From an uncultured Lachnospiraceae bacterium (lineage in GTDB: Bacteria; Bacillota; Clostridia; Lachnospirales; Lachnospiraceae): a stretch of 64,000 bases of DNA. Numbering within the stretch: the stretch's first letter is position 1; each line of letters starts with the position of its first letter. The stretch is taken from assembly GCA_946624935.1 (NCBI GenBank), contig CAMOSN010000001.1, positions 46,887-110,886 of the forward strand, read 5' to 3'. The translations under genes were made by a program, and so were the position numbers. This document shows positions 16,610 through 25,775 of this stretch, piece by piece. Below the pieces are notes generated by a model, which saw nothing but the letters and a program-made list of their open reading frames with translations, made no database searches and was not told the DNA's origin.

Positions 16610-16640
16610 AGCGCCTCCAGGGAATATACCTGGAAGCGCT
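16610..16640 (-). terminator. Terminator of hpf
   Basis: AGCGCCTCCAGG (16610-16621) pairs with CCTGGAAGCGCT (16629-16640), one mismatch, with TTTTATAG following on the minus strand, 50 bp after the hpf stop codon. Confidence 0.8.
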
Positions 16641-16689
16641 GCAGTTCAAACAGTCAGTGGTTCACTCCGTAATATATGCGAAAGGTCTG

Positions 16690-17220
16690 TCAGAATTCCG
16701 GCTCGATCAGTCCGTAAGTATTGCCCTTTCTTTTATAGACCACATTGATTTCATCGGTCTCGGCATTACAGAATACAAAGAAGCTGTGTCCGAGAAGCTC
16801 CATCTGTACACAGGCATCCTCGGGATACATGGGCTTGATATCGAACTTTTTGGTGCGGACGATTTTCACTTCTTCCATCGGCTCGCTTTCATTTTCCATG
16901 AATTCCTTGCGGAAACTGCCGCCGCCGTGATGACGTTCAATGATTTTTTCCCTGTACTTGCGCAGCTGGCGTTCGATCACTTCCTCCACCAGATCGATGG
17001 AAACATACATATCATTGCTTACCTGTTCCGAGCGGATGATATTGCCCTTAACAGGGATTGTAACCTCAATTTTCTGGCGGCCGCCTTTCTCCACACTCAT
17101 TGCCACCGAAACTTCCGTATCCGGATTAAAGTAGCGTTCCAGTTTTCCAAGCTTTTCCGTCACTGCATTCCTAAGTCCGTCGCTTACCTCAAGGTTTTTT
17201 CCAGTGATCTTAAATCTCAT
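16690..17220 (-). CDS. hpf: Ribosome hibernation promoting factor, long form
   Basis: Binds the 30S decoding region and dimerises ribosomes to 100S particles when growth slows. The 176-residue protein starts MRFKITGKNLEVSDGLRNAV, the RaiA/YfiA N-terminal domain. A linker rich in charged and glycine residues (ERHHGGGSFRKEF) leads to the C-terminal dimerisation domain, FDIKPMYPEDACVQMELLGHSFFVFCNAETDEINVVYKRKGNTYG, which is diagnostic of the long form. Start ATG at 17220 follows AAGGGG; a longer frame upstream is not conserved. It stands alone between two intergenic gaps. Confidence 0.93.
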   Translation of the reverse strand: MRFKITGKNLEVSDGLRNAVTEKLGKLERYFNPDTEVSVAMSVEKGGRQKIEVTIPVKGNIIRSEQVSNDMYVSIDLVEEVIERQLRKYREKIIERHHGGGSFRKEFMENESEPMEEVKIVRTKKFDIKPMYPEDACVQMELLGHSFFVFCNAETDEINVVYKRKGNTYGLIEPEF

Positions 17221-17370
17221 AAGCTCAACCCCTTTACGTAATGGATTTGACAGCAATCACTGCCTGAAATGATTATAGCATATTCTCAATGATAATCAAT
17301 AGAGGAAATGTAAAAATGCATATTTTTGTGCTTTGAAATATAAAAAAACTGTAAATAATACACAACGCCG

Positions 17371-18156
17371 TCACGAATATCGTGCAGCCAGGTCTTCGTA
17401 TGAAAGATTCCCACCGAACAGATCCAGGGCACTTCCGACGGTAAAATCAACCTGCTCCTTCCCTTCGCGGCGGATTCGTTCGATATCCTCCATGGATGCG
17501 ATCCCGCCTGCGTAGGTCACCGGAGTATCGGAAATCGCTGCATAGGATGAGAGGATTCGCAGGACATCGCTGTGCGGGCCCTTCTGCTTTCCTTCGACAT
17601 CCACCGCATGTACGAGAAACTCGTCACAGCTGCCGGAAAGTTCGGAAAGAAGCGCACCATCAAGAACCATCTCTGACATCTTCTGCCATCGGTCTGTAAC
17701 GATCCGGTACTGCCCCTGTTCATCCTGTGCACAGCTTAAGTCGAGCACAAGGTGCTCCCTTCCTGCAGCACGGACCATCCGCATAAGTGCGTCCTCATCG
17801 AGCCGGCCATCCCGGAACACATAGGATGTGACGATCACATGGGAAGCTCCGGCATCCAGGAACTGGGCGGCGTTTTCCGGGGTGATGCCGCCGCCGGCCT
17901 GCAGGCCGCCCGGAAAGGCTTGCAGCGCACGCAGTGCCTGCGCCTTTGTGTGTGCATAATATTCGGAGGATGCAGCATTCAGCAAAATCACATGTCCGCC
18001 GGACAGATGATCCTTGGCATATCTTCCGGCATACCAGGAGGCGTCCCGGTCGGATACAAAATTATTCCGTGCATGATCTCCGGCATCCGTAAGGGTTCCT
18101 CCGACGATCTGCTTTACCTTTCCGTTATGAATATCGATGCAGGGTCGAAAACGCAT
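17371..18156 (-). CDS. hisA: ProFAR isomerase of the eukaryotic (HIS6-like) type
   Basis: Probably catalyses the Amadori isomerisation of ProFAR to PRFAR in histidine synthesis. The 261-residue (beta/alpha)8 protein starts MRFRPCIDIHNGKVKQIVGG and has LQAGGGITPENAAQFLDAGASHVIVTSYVF and FLVHAVDVEGKQKGP, which fit the fungal/plant HIS6 type better than bacterial HisA (the N-terminal ID-HNGKVKQIVGGTL pattern and the ASEYY... insert). No other his gene is nearby. The start at 18156 has GGAGAG upstream. A lateral origin, or a widespread bacterial subfamily, are both possible. Confidence 0.8.
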   Translation of the reverse strand: MRFRPCIDIHNGKVKQIVGGTLTDAGDHARNNFVSDRDASWYAGRYAKDHLSGGHVILLNAASSEYYAHTKAQALRALQAFPGGLQAGGGITPENAAQFLDAGASHVIVTSYVFRDGRLDEDALMRMVRAAGREHLVLDLSCAQDEQGQYRIVTDRWQKMSEMVLDGALLSELSGSCDEFLVHAVDVEGKQKGPHSDVLRILSSYAAISDTPVTYAGGIASMEDIERIRREGKEQVDFTVGSALDLFGGNLSYEDLAARYS

Positions 18157-18269
18157 CTTACTCTCTCCTTTCCTGAAAATACGGTAATTCATACATCCCA
18201 TACCCGAACAGGTAGACTGCTTTTGTCTGTATGCACAATGAGGACTCTCCTGCCGCAGACATTTTCTCC

Positions 18270-18298
18270 CTTTTCATTCCGTCATTTCATGCTATAAT
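18270..18298 (+). promoter_or_regulatory. Candidate promoter of the degV gene
   Basis: A perfect TATAAT (18293-18298) lies about 86 bp upstream of the start, with a weak TTTTCA (18271-18276) 16 bp before it. Confidence 0.55.
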
Positions 18299-18383
18299 AG
18301 CCATGTTAACTCGTTTGATAAACTACATGTTCCGGCTGGTCTGATCCGGTCGGAAGCCTGAAAGATATCGGAGGAAAAACAGG

Positions 18384-19271
18384 ATGCATCCTTATGTAAT
18401 TACTACGTGTTCAACGGCTGACCGTACCAGAGAACAGCTTGAAAGCCGGAATATCCATTTTGTATGTTTTCATTTTTCCCTTGGTGATACAGAGTACATG
18501 GACGACCTGGGAGCCTCGGTTCCCCTGGATGAGTTTTATCGCAGGATGACCGAAGGAGAAATGACGAAAACGTCGCAGGTCAACACCGATGAATATGTTG
18601 CGTTCTTCACTTCTTTTCTGGAAAAGGGTCAGGATATCCTCCATGTATGCCTTTCCTCCGGTATTTCAGGTACTGTCAACTCCGCAAAGGTTGCGAAGGA
18701 GATCCTGGAAGATCAGTTTCCGGACAGAAAAATACTGATCATTGATTCTCTGGCTGCTTCTGCAGGACTTGGCCTTTTTGTGGACCGGCTTGCCGATCTG
18801 CGCGATGAGGGCTATACGATCGAACAGCTTGCCTCCTGGGCAATGGCGCATCGCCTGGAATGCCATCACTGGTTTTTCACGACGGACCTTACGTTCTTTA
18901 TCCGGGGCGGCCGTGTTTCGAAGACCAGCGGATTCATCGGGTCACTTCTTGGCATCTGCCCTCTGCTGAATGTAAACAGCGAAGGAAAGCTGATCCCCCG
19001 CAAAAAGATCCGCGGGAAAAAGCGTGTCATCAAAGAGATCGTGGATACGATGGAGGAGCATGCAGCCGGTGGAACCGGATATACGGGGAAGTGCTTTATC
19101 TCCAATTCCGCATGCTATGAAGATGCACGTGCTGTTGCCGACCTGATCGAGAAAAGGTTCCCGAATCTTGCGGGAAAGGTTGAAATCACCTCGATCGGAA
19201 CGACCATCGGAAGTCACACCGGCCCGGGAACGGTTGCACTCTTTTTCTGGGGCGACGAGCGCACACTTTAA
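18384..19271 (+). CDS. DegV family fatty acid-binding protein
   Basis: A cytosolic two-domain protein of 295 residues that binds a single fatty acid; FakB members present it to FakA for phosphorylation. Family landmarks: YVITTCSTADRTREQLESRNI at the start, FYRRMTEGEMTKTSQVN (the conserved loop with T-S-Q) at about residue 55, LSSGISGTVNSA with the ligand carboxylate-binding serine region, and SIGTTIGSHTGPGTVALFFWG at the end. No fakA-like kinase gene is nearby. Preceded by TATAAT and followed by a strong terminator, so probably monocistronic. Confidence 0.9.
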   Translation: MHPYVITTCSTADRTREQLESRNIHFVCFHFSLGDTEYMDDLGASVPLDEFYRRMTEGEMTKTSQVNTDEYVAFFTSFLEKGQDILHVCLSSGISGTVNSAKVAKEILEDQFPDRKILIIDSLAASAGLGLFVDRLADLRDEGYTIEQLASWAMAHRLECHHWFFTTDLTFFIRGGRVSKTSGFIGSLLGICPLLNVNSEGKLIPRKKIRGKKRVIKEIVDTMEEHAAGGTGYTGKCFISNSACYEDARAVADLIEKRFPNLAGKVEITSIGTTIGSHTGPGTVALFFWGDERTL

Positions 19272-19288
19272 AAAGAATACGCACCATG

Positions 19289-19320
19289 GGCTGCTGCATT
19301 TTGATGCAGCAGCCTTTTAT
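19289..19320 (+). terminator. Terminator of the degV gene
   Basis: GGCTGCTGCA (19289-19298) and TGCAGCAGCC (19305-19314) form a perfect 10-bp stem, then TTTTAT. It abuts the 3' end of the convergent phosphoesterase gene. Confidence 0.88.
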
Positions 19321-19919
19321 GATTCCCGCGCCTGGTAATCCAGCACATAACGCTCATAGGCATTGATCACGATAGTATCCCCCAGAACCGTTGTTCTGGG
19401 AAAATCGCCGTAATTCATGTGCACATGACCATGAACCATATAGGAAGGGCGATATTTTTCCATGAGCTCCCGGAAGATGGCAAAGCCCTTGTGCGGCAGA
19501 TCCTCTCCGTCGTTGACCCCCTGTGCCGGAGCATGCGTCAGCAGAATGTCGAAGCCGCGTTTCCTCCAGATCTTCCACTTCAGTTTTCGGACGCGGGCGC
19601 GCATCTGCTTTTCGGAATATTGATGCAATCCGGGGCGATAACGCATGGAACCGCCCAGTCCGAGGATACGGATCCCCTCATATTCATACAGCATCCCATC
19701 GATGCAGGTGCAGCCCTCCGGCGGTTTCTTGTAGTAGATCTCATCATGATTGCCATGAATATACAGGACCGGACAGTGGGCAAATGTCACAAGAAATGAA
19801 AGATATGCAGACGGAAGATCTCCTGCAGAGAGGATCAGGTCAATATCCTTGAGCCGGCTTTCATCATAATAATCCCACAGAGCCTTGGACGCTACATCTG
19901 CAAGCACAAGGATTTTCAT
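19317..19919 (-). CDS. Metallophosphoesterase family protein
   Basis: A 200-residue calcineurin-like phosphoesterase. Metal-binding motifs appear in order: LVLADVAS at the N-terminus (D-x-A instead of the usual D-x-H), SAGDLPSAY (GD), YIHGNHDE (GNHD), DILLTHAP and MVHGHVHMNYG (GHxH). The first motif lacks the canonical histidine, which may alter metal site 1 or mark a subfamily. The gene lies 1 bp after the ParB/BMP-like fusion gene on the same strand, so the two are almost certainly one transcript. Substrate unknown; YfcE-like phosphodiesterase or a phosphatase are the obvious options. Confidence 0.82.
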   Translation of the reverse strand: MKILVLADVASKALWDYYDESRLKDIDLILSAGDLPSAYLSFLVTFAHCPVLYIHGNHDEIYYKKPPEGCTCIDGMLYEYEGIRILGLGGSMRYRPGLHQYSEKQMRARVRKLKWKIWRKRGFDILLTHAPAQGVNDGEDLPHKGFAIFRELMEKYRPSYMVHGHVHMNYGDFPRTTVLGDTIVINAYERYVLDYQARES

Positions 19920-19920
19920 T

Positions 19921-21861
19921 TTATTCTCCTTCCGCTGCCTTTATTCCAACGGTTTCCATAATCTGACGCGCACGGGAATTGAGCGTATCCCATGCGGGAA
20001 TCGAACCGATGATGTTGTCGCAGAACCAGTTCATTGTAATGATCTCTTCCGGGGAAAGAGTCTTGAATTCCTCACCGATGGTCGTCCCGTCCTGTCGGAT
20101 GATCGGGCCGGAGAACGGGTGAAAGGCGCCTTTGTAAATCTGTTCCTTCATCACATTGACCAGCGTTGCAATGCCCGGTGACATGCTGCGTGAAGTCAGC
20201 AGGTCAATGATATCACCGGATATTCCCCACCAGTAATTCACGGCAGGCCGTTCCCGGGTTTCCTGACTGTCCCAGGAGCCTGCAAGAATATCCTTCAGGA
20301 TCTTCTCATAAAATTTCCCCCAGTTCCACATCGGCATGGCCAGATTCTGGAAGGAATCACCCGTCAGACGATACAGTCCGTAACGCCGGTTGCCTACGAT
20401 CGGACGCATCACATCCACATCCGAGACAATGTGAATATCTTCTCTTCGCAGCAGCTCATCCAGGTCCGCTCCTTCCTGAGAATACCAGTGCAGATAGATT
20501 TTCGCCCTCGGGTTGGTCATCTGTGCACCGCGCGCAAACGCATTTGCATTCGCAAGTACGCCGTAGATCGGATAGGAAGCGGTGTAGGCGATTTTATCAT
20601 TGTCGCTCATGGCCCCTGCAATCATTCCCTCGAGGAATTTTGCCTCATACATCCTTCCGTAATAGGTCCGGAGCAGCTTGTGCGGGCGATGTACACAGCA
20701 ATTGAGGATCTTGACCTTCGGATATTTGACTGCAGCCTTGAGAGAAGCCTCCAGAAGCGTTTCATTTGTGGTAAACAGAATGTGATTGCCGTCCTGTACA
20801 GCGGTGTCGATGGCTTCTTCGATCGCAGCATTGCGGTCTGTCGGAAACTCGTCGAGCGTATAATAGCTGGTACTGATCTTATCACCGAACACCTGATCCA
20901 GATGCATCCTGCCCAGTTCATGGCTGTAGGTCCAGCCGGAGCGGTAAGGCGGATATTCATGAATAAAGGCAACCTTCAAAACCTTGGAACCGCCGGCTCC
21001 GATCAGGTTCAGAAAACGCGAAAAACGACCCTCCACAGGTTCGCGCTCCGGATCCATTACCAGGGTCTGTTCGGGGGTGGCACGGATGACCGAGAATTCG
21101 CTCCATATTTTTGTCAGCTCACTGCGAAGCACGGCCTCACTTTTGGAGGACATCTCAGCAAACGGAAAAACCGAAAGGTAAGCCAGAAATGCATCGCCCG
21201 GCGTGATATCCAGCTTTTTCCCGCCCTTCTCCTCAAACAGCTTTGCAAACCGGAAATACTCGGAATTCACATTTTTGCGTTCTTCTTCGGTCCATTCACG
21301 GTCAGCAGGGATGTTCAGAGCCTTCAAAAGTGCACTGTAGCTTCCCGGCCTGGTAAACCAGATCGATGAAAGCTGCGAGTAGCGATTGAAATTCATATAT
21401 TCATAGAATACCTGCACCTGCGGATCCTGTGATTTTTTCGGAATCACCCGGATCACGTTTGCCTCGATACTGAAGGCTCCCAGATATTTCAGGACGCTTA
21501 CCCGTTTGTTGCCCTCCAGGACATAGTAACGGTTCATATATTCATAAGCAATGATCGGGTCCTTGATTCCCTCTGACATCTGATACTCGAACAGGGACAT
21601 CCACTTCATGGCAAACTCTGATTTTTCCTTCATGAGCGGCATGAAATTCGGACCGAATGCAGTCTGTCTCCCGACGGTTTTGGTGCCTACGATCTGTTCG
21701 AGCGGCACATCCACCAGGCCCACCGGAACCTCATCGAGAACATCCACGGTTTTCAGGTAGTCATCCAGTGCCGGCAGATAAGGAAATTCTTTTCTCGCCG
21801 CTGCGGCACGATAAGCCTTTTCTCCGAGCCTTTTTGCCCGATCATATTCATTGATGGTCAT
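19921..21861 (-). CDS. Fusion of ParB/Srx-like N-terminal domain and BMP/PnrA-like ligand-binding domain
   Basis: A 646-residue protein without signal peptide or membrane helix, so cytosolic. Residues about 45-140 look like a ParB/sulfiredoxin-type nuclease fold: VDVPLEQIVGTKTVGR, PIIAYEYMNRYYVLEGNKRV, SVLKYLGAFSIEANVI. A helical region follows. From about residue 295 it resembles periplasmic BMP/Med family nucleoside-binding proteins: KVLKVAFIHEYP, ILFTTNETLLEA, YYGRMYEAKFLEGMIAGAM, IAYTASYPIYGVLANANAF. BMP proteins are normally secreted lipoproteins; here the fold sits behind a ParB-like module. It may sense a nucleoside-type ligand inside the cell and act on DNA or nucleotides; that is conjecture. 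Co-transcribed with the downstream phosphoesterase gene. Confidence 0.72.
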   Translation of the reverse strand: MTINEYDRAKRLGEKAYRAAAARKEFPYLPALDDYLKTVDVLDEVPVGLVDVPLEQIVGTKTVGRQTAFGPNFMPLMKEKSEFAMKWMSLFEYQMSEGIKDPIIAYEYMNRYYVLEGNKRVSVLKYLGAFSIEANVIRVIPKKSQDPQVQVFYEYMNFNRYSQLSSIWFTRPGSYSALLKALNIPADREWTEEERKNVNSEYFRFAKLFEEKGGKKLDITPGDAFLAYLSVFPFAEMSSKSEAVLRSELTKIWSEFSVIRATPEQTLVMDPEREPVEGRFSRFLNLIGAGGSKVLKVAFIHEYPPYRSGWTYSHELGRMHLDQVFGDKISTSYYTLDEFPTDRNAAIEEAIDTAVQDGNHILFTTNETLLEASLKAAVKYPKVKILNCCVHRPHKLLRTYYGRMYEAKFLEGMIAGAMSDNDKIAYTASYPIYGVLANANAFARGAQMTNPRAKIYLHWYSQEGADLDELLRREDIHIVSDVDVMRPIVGNRRYGLYRLTGDSFQNLAMPMWNWGKFYEKILKDILAGSWDSQETRERPAVNYWWGISGDIIDLLTSRSMSPGIATLVNVMKEQIYKGAFHPFSGPIIRQDGTTIGEEFKTLSPEEIITMNWFCDNIIGSIPAWDTLNSRARQIMETVGIKAAEGE

Positions 21862-21882
21862 TCAACTCTCCTTATATCGCAG

Positions 21883-21921
21883 AAACCGGCATGACATGCT
21901 CAATTTGCACCCTGCCGGTTT
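21883..21921 (-). terminator. Weak terminator-like hairpin after icd
   Basis: AAACCGGCA (21883-21891) and TGCCGGTTT (21913-21921) form a perfect 9-bp stem with a long 21-base loop. T residues are stronger on the plus side than the minus side, so its role for the minus-strand icd transcript is uncertain. Confidence 0.4.
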
Positions 21922-21928
21922 TTAATGG

Positions 21929-21942
21929 ATACTGTACAGTAT
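21929..21942. promoter_or_regulatory. 14-bp perfect palindrome upstream of the ParB/BMP fusion gene
   Basis: ATACTGTACAGTAT is self-complementary and overlaps a minus-strand TATACT (21943-21938). Its position 68 bp before the fusion gene start suits an operator. Confidence 0.45.
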
Positions 21943-21954
21943 ACAGTTATTCAA

Positions 21955-23154
21955 TTACGACAGTCTTTCCCGCACAGCCCGGATAAATGCGAGGCTGTTT
22001 TTGACCTGCGGGTCGGGCGTCGTGGTGATCATTGCCAGATCCTTCGTCATGATCCCGTCTTCGATAACACTGAGCACAGCCTGCTCCAGACGGTCGGCAA
22101 AGGCAGTAAGCTCCGGGAGACCATCCAGTTCACCCCGCTTGCGCAGCGCTCCGCTCCATGCAAAGATCGTGGCGACCGAATTGGTTGAGGTTTCCTCTCC
22201 TTCGAGATAGCGATAGTAATGACGCTGTACTGTCCCGTGTGCGGCCTCATACTCGTATTTTCCGTCCGGAGATACCAGCACGGAGGTCATCATTGCCAGG
22301 GAACCGAAGGCGGAGGAGATCATATCGCTCATGACATCTCCGTCATAATTTTTACATGCCCAGATAAAGCCGCCCTTCGACTTCATGACTCTGGCAACCG
22401 CATCATCGATCAGTGTATAAAAATAAGTGATGCCGGCTTTTTCAAAGGTATCGGCGTATTCACGGTCGAAAATCTCCTGGAAGATATCCTTGAAGGTGTG
22501 ATCATACTTTTTGGAGATCGTATCCTTGGAGGAAAACCACAGATCCTGCTTCGTATCCAGCGCATAGGAAAAGCAGCTGTGGGCAAAGCTTTCAATCGAT
22601 TTGTTCAGGTTGTGCATTCCCTGCAGAACGCCGGGTCCGTCAAAGTCATGGATCAGTGTACGCTGCTCTTTCCCGGATGCATCGGTAAACACAAGCTCGG
22701 CTTTCCCGGGACCGGGTATGATCATCTCACTGGCTTTATAGACATCTCCGTAGGCATGCCGCGCAATCGTGATGGGCTTTTCCCAGGTACGCACATTCGG
22801 CAGGATATTGGAAACAATGATCGGCGCGCGGAATACGGTTCCGTCGAGAATCGCACGGATCGTACCGTTCGGGCTTTTCCACATTTCCTTCAGATCGTAT
22901 TCCTTTACGCGTGCGGCATTCGGTGTGATCGTGGCGCATTTTACAGCAACACCGTATTTCTGATTGGCGATGGCTGCTTCTTTTGTCACAGCGTCATCGG
23001 TCTCATTACGATGCTTCAGCCCCAGATCAAAATAAACAGTCTTCAGGTCCACAAAGGGTTCGATCAGTTCCTCCTTGATCCACTTCCAGAGGATACGGGT
23101 CATCTCATCTCCGTCCATCTCCACAAGCGGTGTCGTCATCGTAATTTTGTTCAT
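21955..23154 (-). CDS. icd: Isocitrate dehydrogenase (NADP-type, eukaryote-like subfamily)
   Basis: Oxidatively decarboxylates isocitrate to 2-oxoglutarate. The 399-residue protein begins [21 protein letters not shown], as in homodimeric type II enzymes related to mitochondrial/cytosolic IDH. Substrate-binding [16 protein letters not shown] is at about residue 94, metal-binding ...[19 protein letters not shown] at about 275, and the NADP-site [13 protein letters not shown] at about 308. Start ATG at 23154 follows GGAAG; upstream codons are not conserved. It supplies 2-oxoglutarate for glutamate. The next gene upstream on the same strand, pgsA, ends 53 bp away, so read-through from that operon is possible. 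Confidence 0.93.
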   Translation of the reverse strand: MNKITMTTPLVEMDGDEMTRILWKWIKEELIEPFVDLKTVYFDLGLKHRNETDDAVTKEAAIANQKYGVAVKCATITPNAARVKEYDLKEMWKSPNGTIRAILDGTVFRAPIIVSNILPNVRTWEKPITIARHAYGDVYKASEMIIPGPGKAELVFTDASGKEQRTLIHDFDGPGVLQGMHNLNKSIESFAHSCFSYALDTKQDLWFSSKDTISKKYDHTFKDIFQEIFDREYADTFEKAGITYFYTLIDDAVARVMKSKGGFIWACKNYDGDVMSDMISSAFGSLAMMTSVLVSPDGKYEYEAAHGTVQRHYYRYLEGEETSTNSVATIFAWSGALRKRGELDGLPELTAFADRLEQAVLSVIEDGIMTKDLAMITTTPDPQVKNSLAFIRAVRERLS

Positions 23155-23207
23155 ACTTCTTCCTTTCGTAAAACCTGCAGCTCCTGCAGAAAAAATGAGC
23201 TCTGCAA

Positions 23208-23753
23208 TCAGTGCACCTCTTCCAGAACACTGCGATTGAGCCACAGATAATCCACGAGCGAAATCACAGTCAGCGCCAGCGCTGCCCAGATGAGCACCTG
23301 CTCCACAATGTCAAACACACCGCCGAAATGGAATACCACAACGACTACCATGACCATCTGTACAGCGGTCTTGATCTTACCCCAGATATTTGCGGCGATC
23401 ACAAAACCCTTTTCCGCGGCAACCAGCCGGAAGCCGGAAATGATGAAATCTCTGCCGATAATGATGATAACGATCCAGGCCGGGATGCGTTCCAGCTCTA
23501 CCAGACAGATCAGGGCCGAGCACACAAGAAGCTTGTCGGCCAGCGGGTCCATAAACTTTCCGAATACCGTGATCTGATTGTATTTTCTTGCGATGTGACC
23601 GTCAAGCGTATCGGTCAGACTGGCAACGATAAAGATCACGCCTGCGATGATATCCCCATAGGATCCGCCGATCCCGGTGAGCATAAACAGCACGAACACA
23701 GGCACCAGGCACATTCGTAAAATCGTCAGGGCATTCGGTACATTCATTTTCAT
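23208..23753 (-). CDS. pgsA: CDP-diacylglycerol--glycerol-3-phosphate 3-phosphatidyltransferase
   Basis: Makes phosphatidylglycerol phosphate at the membrane. 181 residues with about five membrane helices. The CDP-alcohol phosphotransferase motif [11 protein letters not shown]...[10 protein letters not shown] (D-G-x2-A-R, G-x3-D-x3-D) lies at about residues 48-72 and is intact. The N-terminus [14 protein letters not shown] is family-typical. Its ATG overlaps the rimO stop by 4 bp (ATGA), so the two are translationally coupled. Confidence 0.93.
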   Translation of the reverse strand: MKMNVPNALTILRMCLVPVFVLFMLTGIGGSYGDIIAGVIFIVASLTDTLDGHIARKYNQITVFGKFMDPLADKLLVCSALICLVELERIPAWIVIIIIGRDFIISGFRLVAAEKGFVIAANIWGKIKTAVQMVMVVVVVFHFGGVFDIVEQVLIWAALALTVISLVDYLWLNRSVLEEVH

Positions 23754-25078
23754 AACAGTTCTCCTATCAGGTCATATTCTCCCGCCTGTGTGACCTTTGC
23801 TCTTACAAAATCGCCGCTGCAAAGGGTCTCCTCCGTTTTCAGGAACAGATACCCATCCACACCCGGCGCATCCGCCTGCGTGCGCGCCACATAAACATCC
23901 TCGTCCACGGCCTTGCCTTCGATCATTGCAAGAACTTCGGTGCCGACACGGCGCTGTCCCAGATCCGCACTGACCTCCTGCTGCAGTTCCATCAGTTCAT
24001 CCCGCCATGCATTTTTGGTTTCCTCCGGGAGCTGATCGGGCATGAGGGCAGCAGGGGTGTTTTCCTCCTGTGAGTATGCAAATACGCCCAGACGATCGAA
24101 CTCTGTTTCATCCACAAAAGCCATCATTTCTTCATGCTGCTCCTGTGTCTCTCCCGGGAAGCCGGTGATGAGCGTCGTACGCAGAACGATATCCGGAATC
24201 CTTTCCCGCAGGTTCTGCAGAATCTGAATCAGCTGCGCCTTTGTCATCCTTCTGCCCATACGCCGCAGAATGGTATCGTTGCAGTGCTGTATGGGGAGAT
24301 CCAGATAGTGACAGAATTTTTCCTCGCGCTGCATGGTATCGACAAGCTCCGGATAGATCTCCTCGGGATAACAGTACAGTAGACGTACCCAGTGGATACC
24401 GGGAATTGCACAGAGCTTTTGAATCAGCTCATGCAGGACCTTCCGACCGTACAGATCCGTTCCATAGAGCGTGGTCTCCTGTGCGACAAGGATCAGCTCC
24501 TTCGCTCCGCCATCGGCAAGCTTTCCGGCCTCCTCAAGCAGCTCCTCCATCGGAATACTGCGGTATTTTCCGCGCACTTTCGGAATAATACAGTAGGTGC
24601 AGTTCTTATCGCATCCTTCTGCGATCTTCAGATAAGCATAATGACCACCGGTAGTGACAACGCGCCCAGATGCTTTTCGGGGTAAGGCACTGATATCTTC
24701 AAAAATCTCAGAGCGGGAGCCTGAAAGCACCTGCTCGATCGCCTCCGCGATCCGGTCCCAGGAGGAGGTACCTACCACCGCATCCACCTCGGGAATCTGT
24801 GAGCGGATCTCGTCGCGGTAGCGCTGAGCCAGACAGCCCGTGACGATCAGAGCTTTGATTTTTCCCTCCGTGCGCAGCCGTCCCATATCCAGAATCGTCT
24901 GGATGCTCTCCTCTTTTGCATCATTGATAAAACAGCAGGTGTTGATCACAATAATGTCCGCCTGCTGCTCATCGTCGGTCATCTGGTAGCCGTGTGACTG
25001 CAGGATAGCCAGCATATGCTCGGAATCCACAAGATTCTTGTCACACCCCAGAGAAACAAAATAAATATTCATGATCAT
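23750..25078 (-). CDS. rimO: Ribosomal protein S12 (Asp88) methylthiotransferase
   Basis: A radical-SAM methylthiotransferase of 442 residues: N-terminal MTTase domain (YFVSLGCDKNLVDSEHM, with further cysteines in NTCCFI and VTGCLAQRY for the auxiliary cluster), radical SAM motif CDKNCTYCIIP (CxxxCxxC) at about residue 154, and a C-terminal TRAM domain. The LGCDKN start and overall length favour RimO over MiaB or MtaB. The start overlaps the upstream DUF308-like gene stop (ATGA at 25078-25075), and its own stop overlaps pgsA. A small operon for a ribosome modification, lipid synthesis and a membrane protein. Confidence 0.93.
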   Translation of the reverse strand: MIMNIYFVSLGCDKNLVDSEHMLAILQSHGYQMTDDEQQADIIVINTCCFINDAKEESIQTILDMGRLRTEGKIKALIVTGCLAQRYRDEIRSQIPEVDAVVGTSSWDRIAEAIEQVLSGSRSEIFEDISALPRKASGRVVTTGGHYAYLKIAEGCDKNCTYCIIPKVRGKYRSIPMEELLEEAGKLADGGAKELILVAQETTLYGTDLYGRKVLHELIQKLCAIPGIHWVRLLYCYPEEIYPELVDTMQREEKFCHYLDLPIQHCNDTILRRMGRRMTKAQLIQILQNLRERIPDIVLRTTLITGFPGETQEQHEEMMAFVDETEFDRLGVFAYSQEENTPAALMPDQLPEETKNAWRDELMELQQEVSADLGQRRVGTEVLAMIEGKAVDEDVYVARTQADAPGVDGYLFLKTEETLCSGDFVRAKVTQAGEYDLIGELL

Positions 25079-25704
25079 TCATTCTTCATGGGAATCTGCT
25101 GCTCGGGCGGCCGTTGCTGTGTTCTTCTCTTCAGGCCGGTATCCTCTGTCACTTCAAAGCTTCCTCTTCCGCTTTTACGGATCGCCCGTGAGAGACACAG
25201 GATCGCGATGCAGTTCAGTATTCCTTCCACGATCAGAGACGCTCCGATAAACCAGATCATCACATGTCCGGTAAAAGGATTGGCCACCAGGATCAGACCG
25301 AGGATGAAAACAATGACCGCACCTGCCAGAAAGATCTTATATCTGACAACGCCAAGGTGCTTCATGTCAATCGAATACTGCAGCTTGGAGATCGCGCCGA
25401 TCAGGAGCATGATCGCGACCGCAAAGGGAAATACCGTACTGACAAAATCTCTGTGCAGAAGCATAAATCCACCCAGTGCACCGAACACGACTCCGGCAGT
25501 CAGATCCATATGGATGATCCCGTCCAGATGGTTCTTCGTAAAGTAAATGACAAGTCGTGCCACGCCGTAGGCCAGCAGTCCGATCCCGAGCACAATGCCA
25601 AGCATATCGACCGTGATGTTCGGCCAGAACAGCATGACGATTCCAAGTACAACATATAAAACAGAAATAACAATAAACCATTTCGAAACACTGCGATTGA
25701 ACAT
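25075..25704 (-). CDS. HdeD/DUF308 family membrane protein
   Basis: A 209-residue integral membrane protein with about six helices arranged in pairs (for example WFIVISVLYVVLGIVMLFWP, then LGIVLGIGLLAYGVARLVIYF, and FLAGAVIVFILGLILVANPF). The repeated G-x3-FP/NP pattern fits the HdeD-like DUF308 family, whose members in enterobacteria relate to acid tolerance; the function in Clostridia is unknown. The C-terminal tail is basic and cytosolic. It is the first gene of the DUF308-rimO-pgsA set and overlaps rimO by 4 bp. Start ATG at 25704 follows GAGGGAG. Confidence 0.82.
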   Translation of the reverse strand: MFNRSVSKWFIVISVLYVVLGIVMLFWPNITVDMLGIVLGIGLLAYGVARLVIYFTKNHLDGIIHMDLTAGVVFGALGGFMLLHRDFVSTVFPFAVAIMLLIGAISKLQYSIDMKHLGVVRYKIFLAGAVIVFILGLILVANPFTGHVMIWFIGASLIVEGILNCIAILCLSRAIRKSGRGSFEVTEDTGLKRRTQQRPPEQQIPMKNE

Positions 25705-25775
25705 AGCTTACTCCCTCGTATCTCTTCGCAATTACGTTTTGGTTTTATGCCCGAACACCAAAAGGAGTGCAGGCG

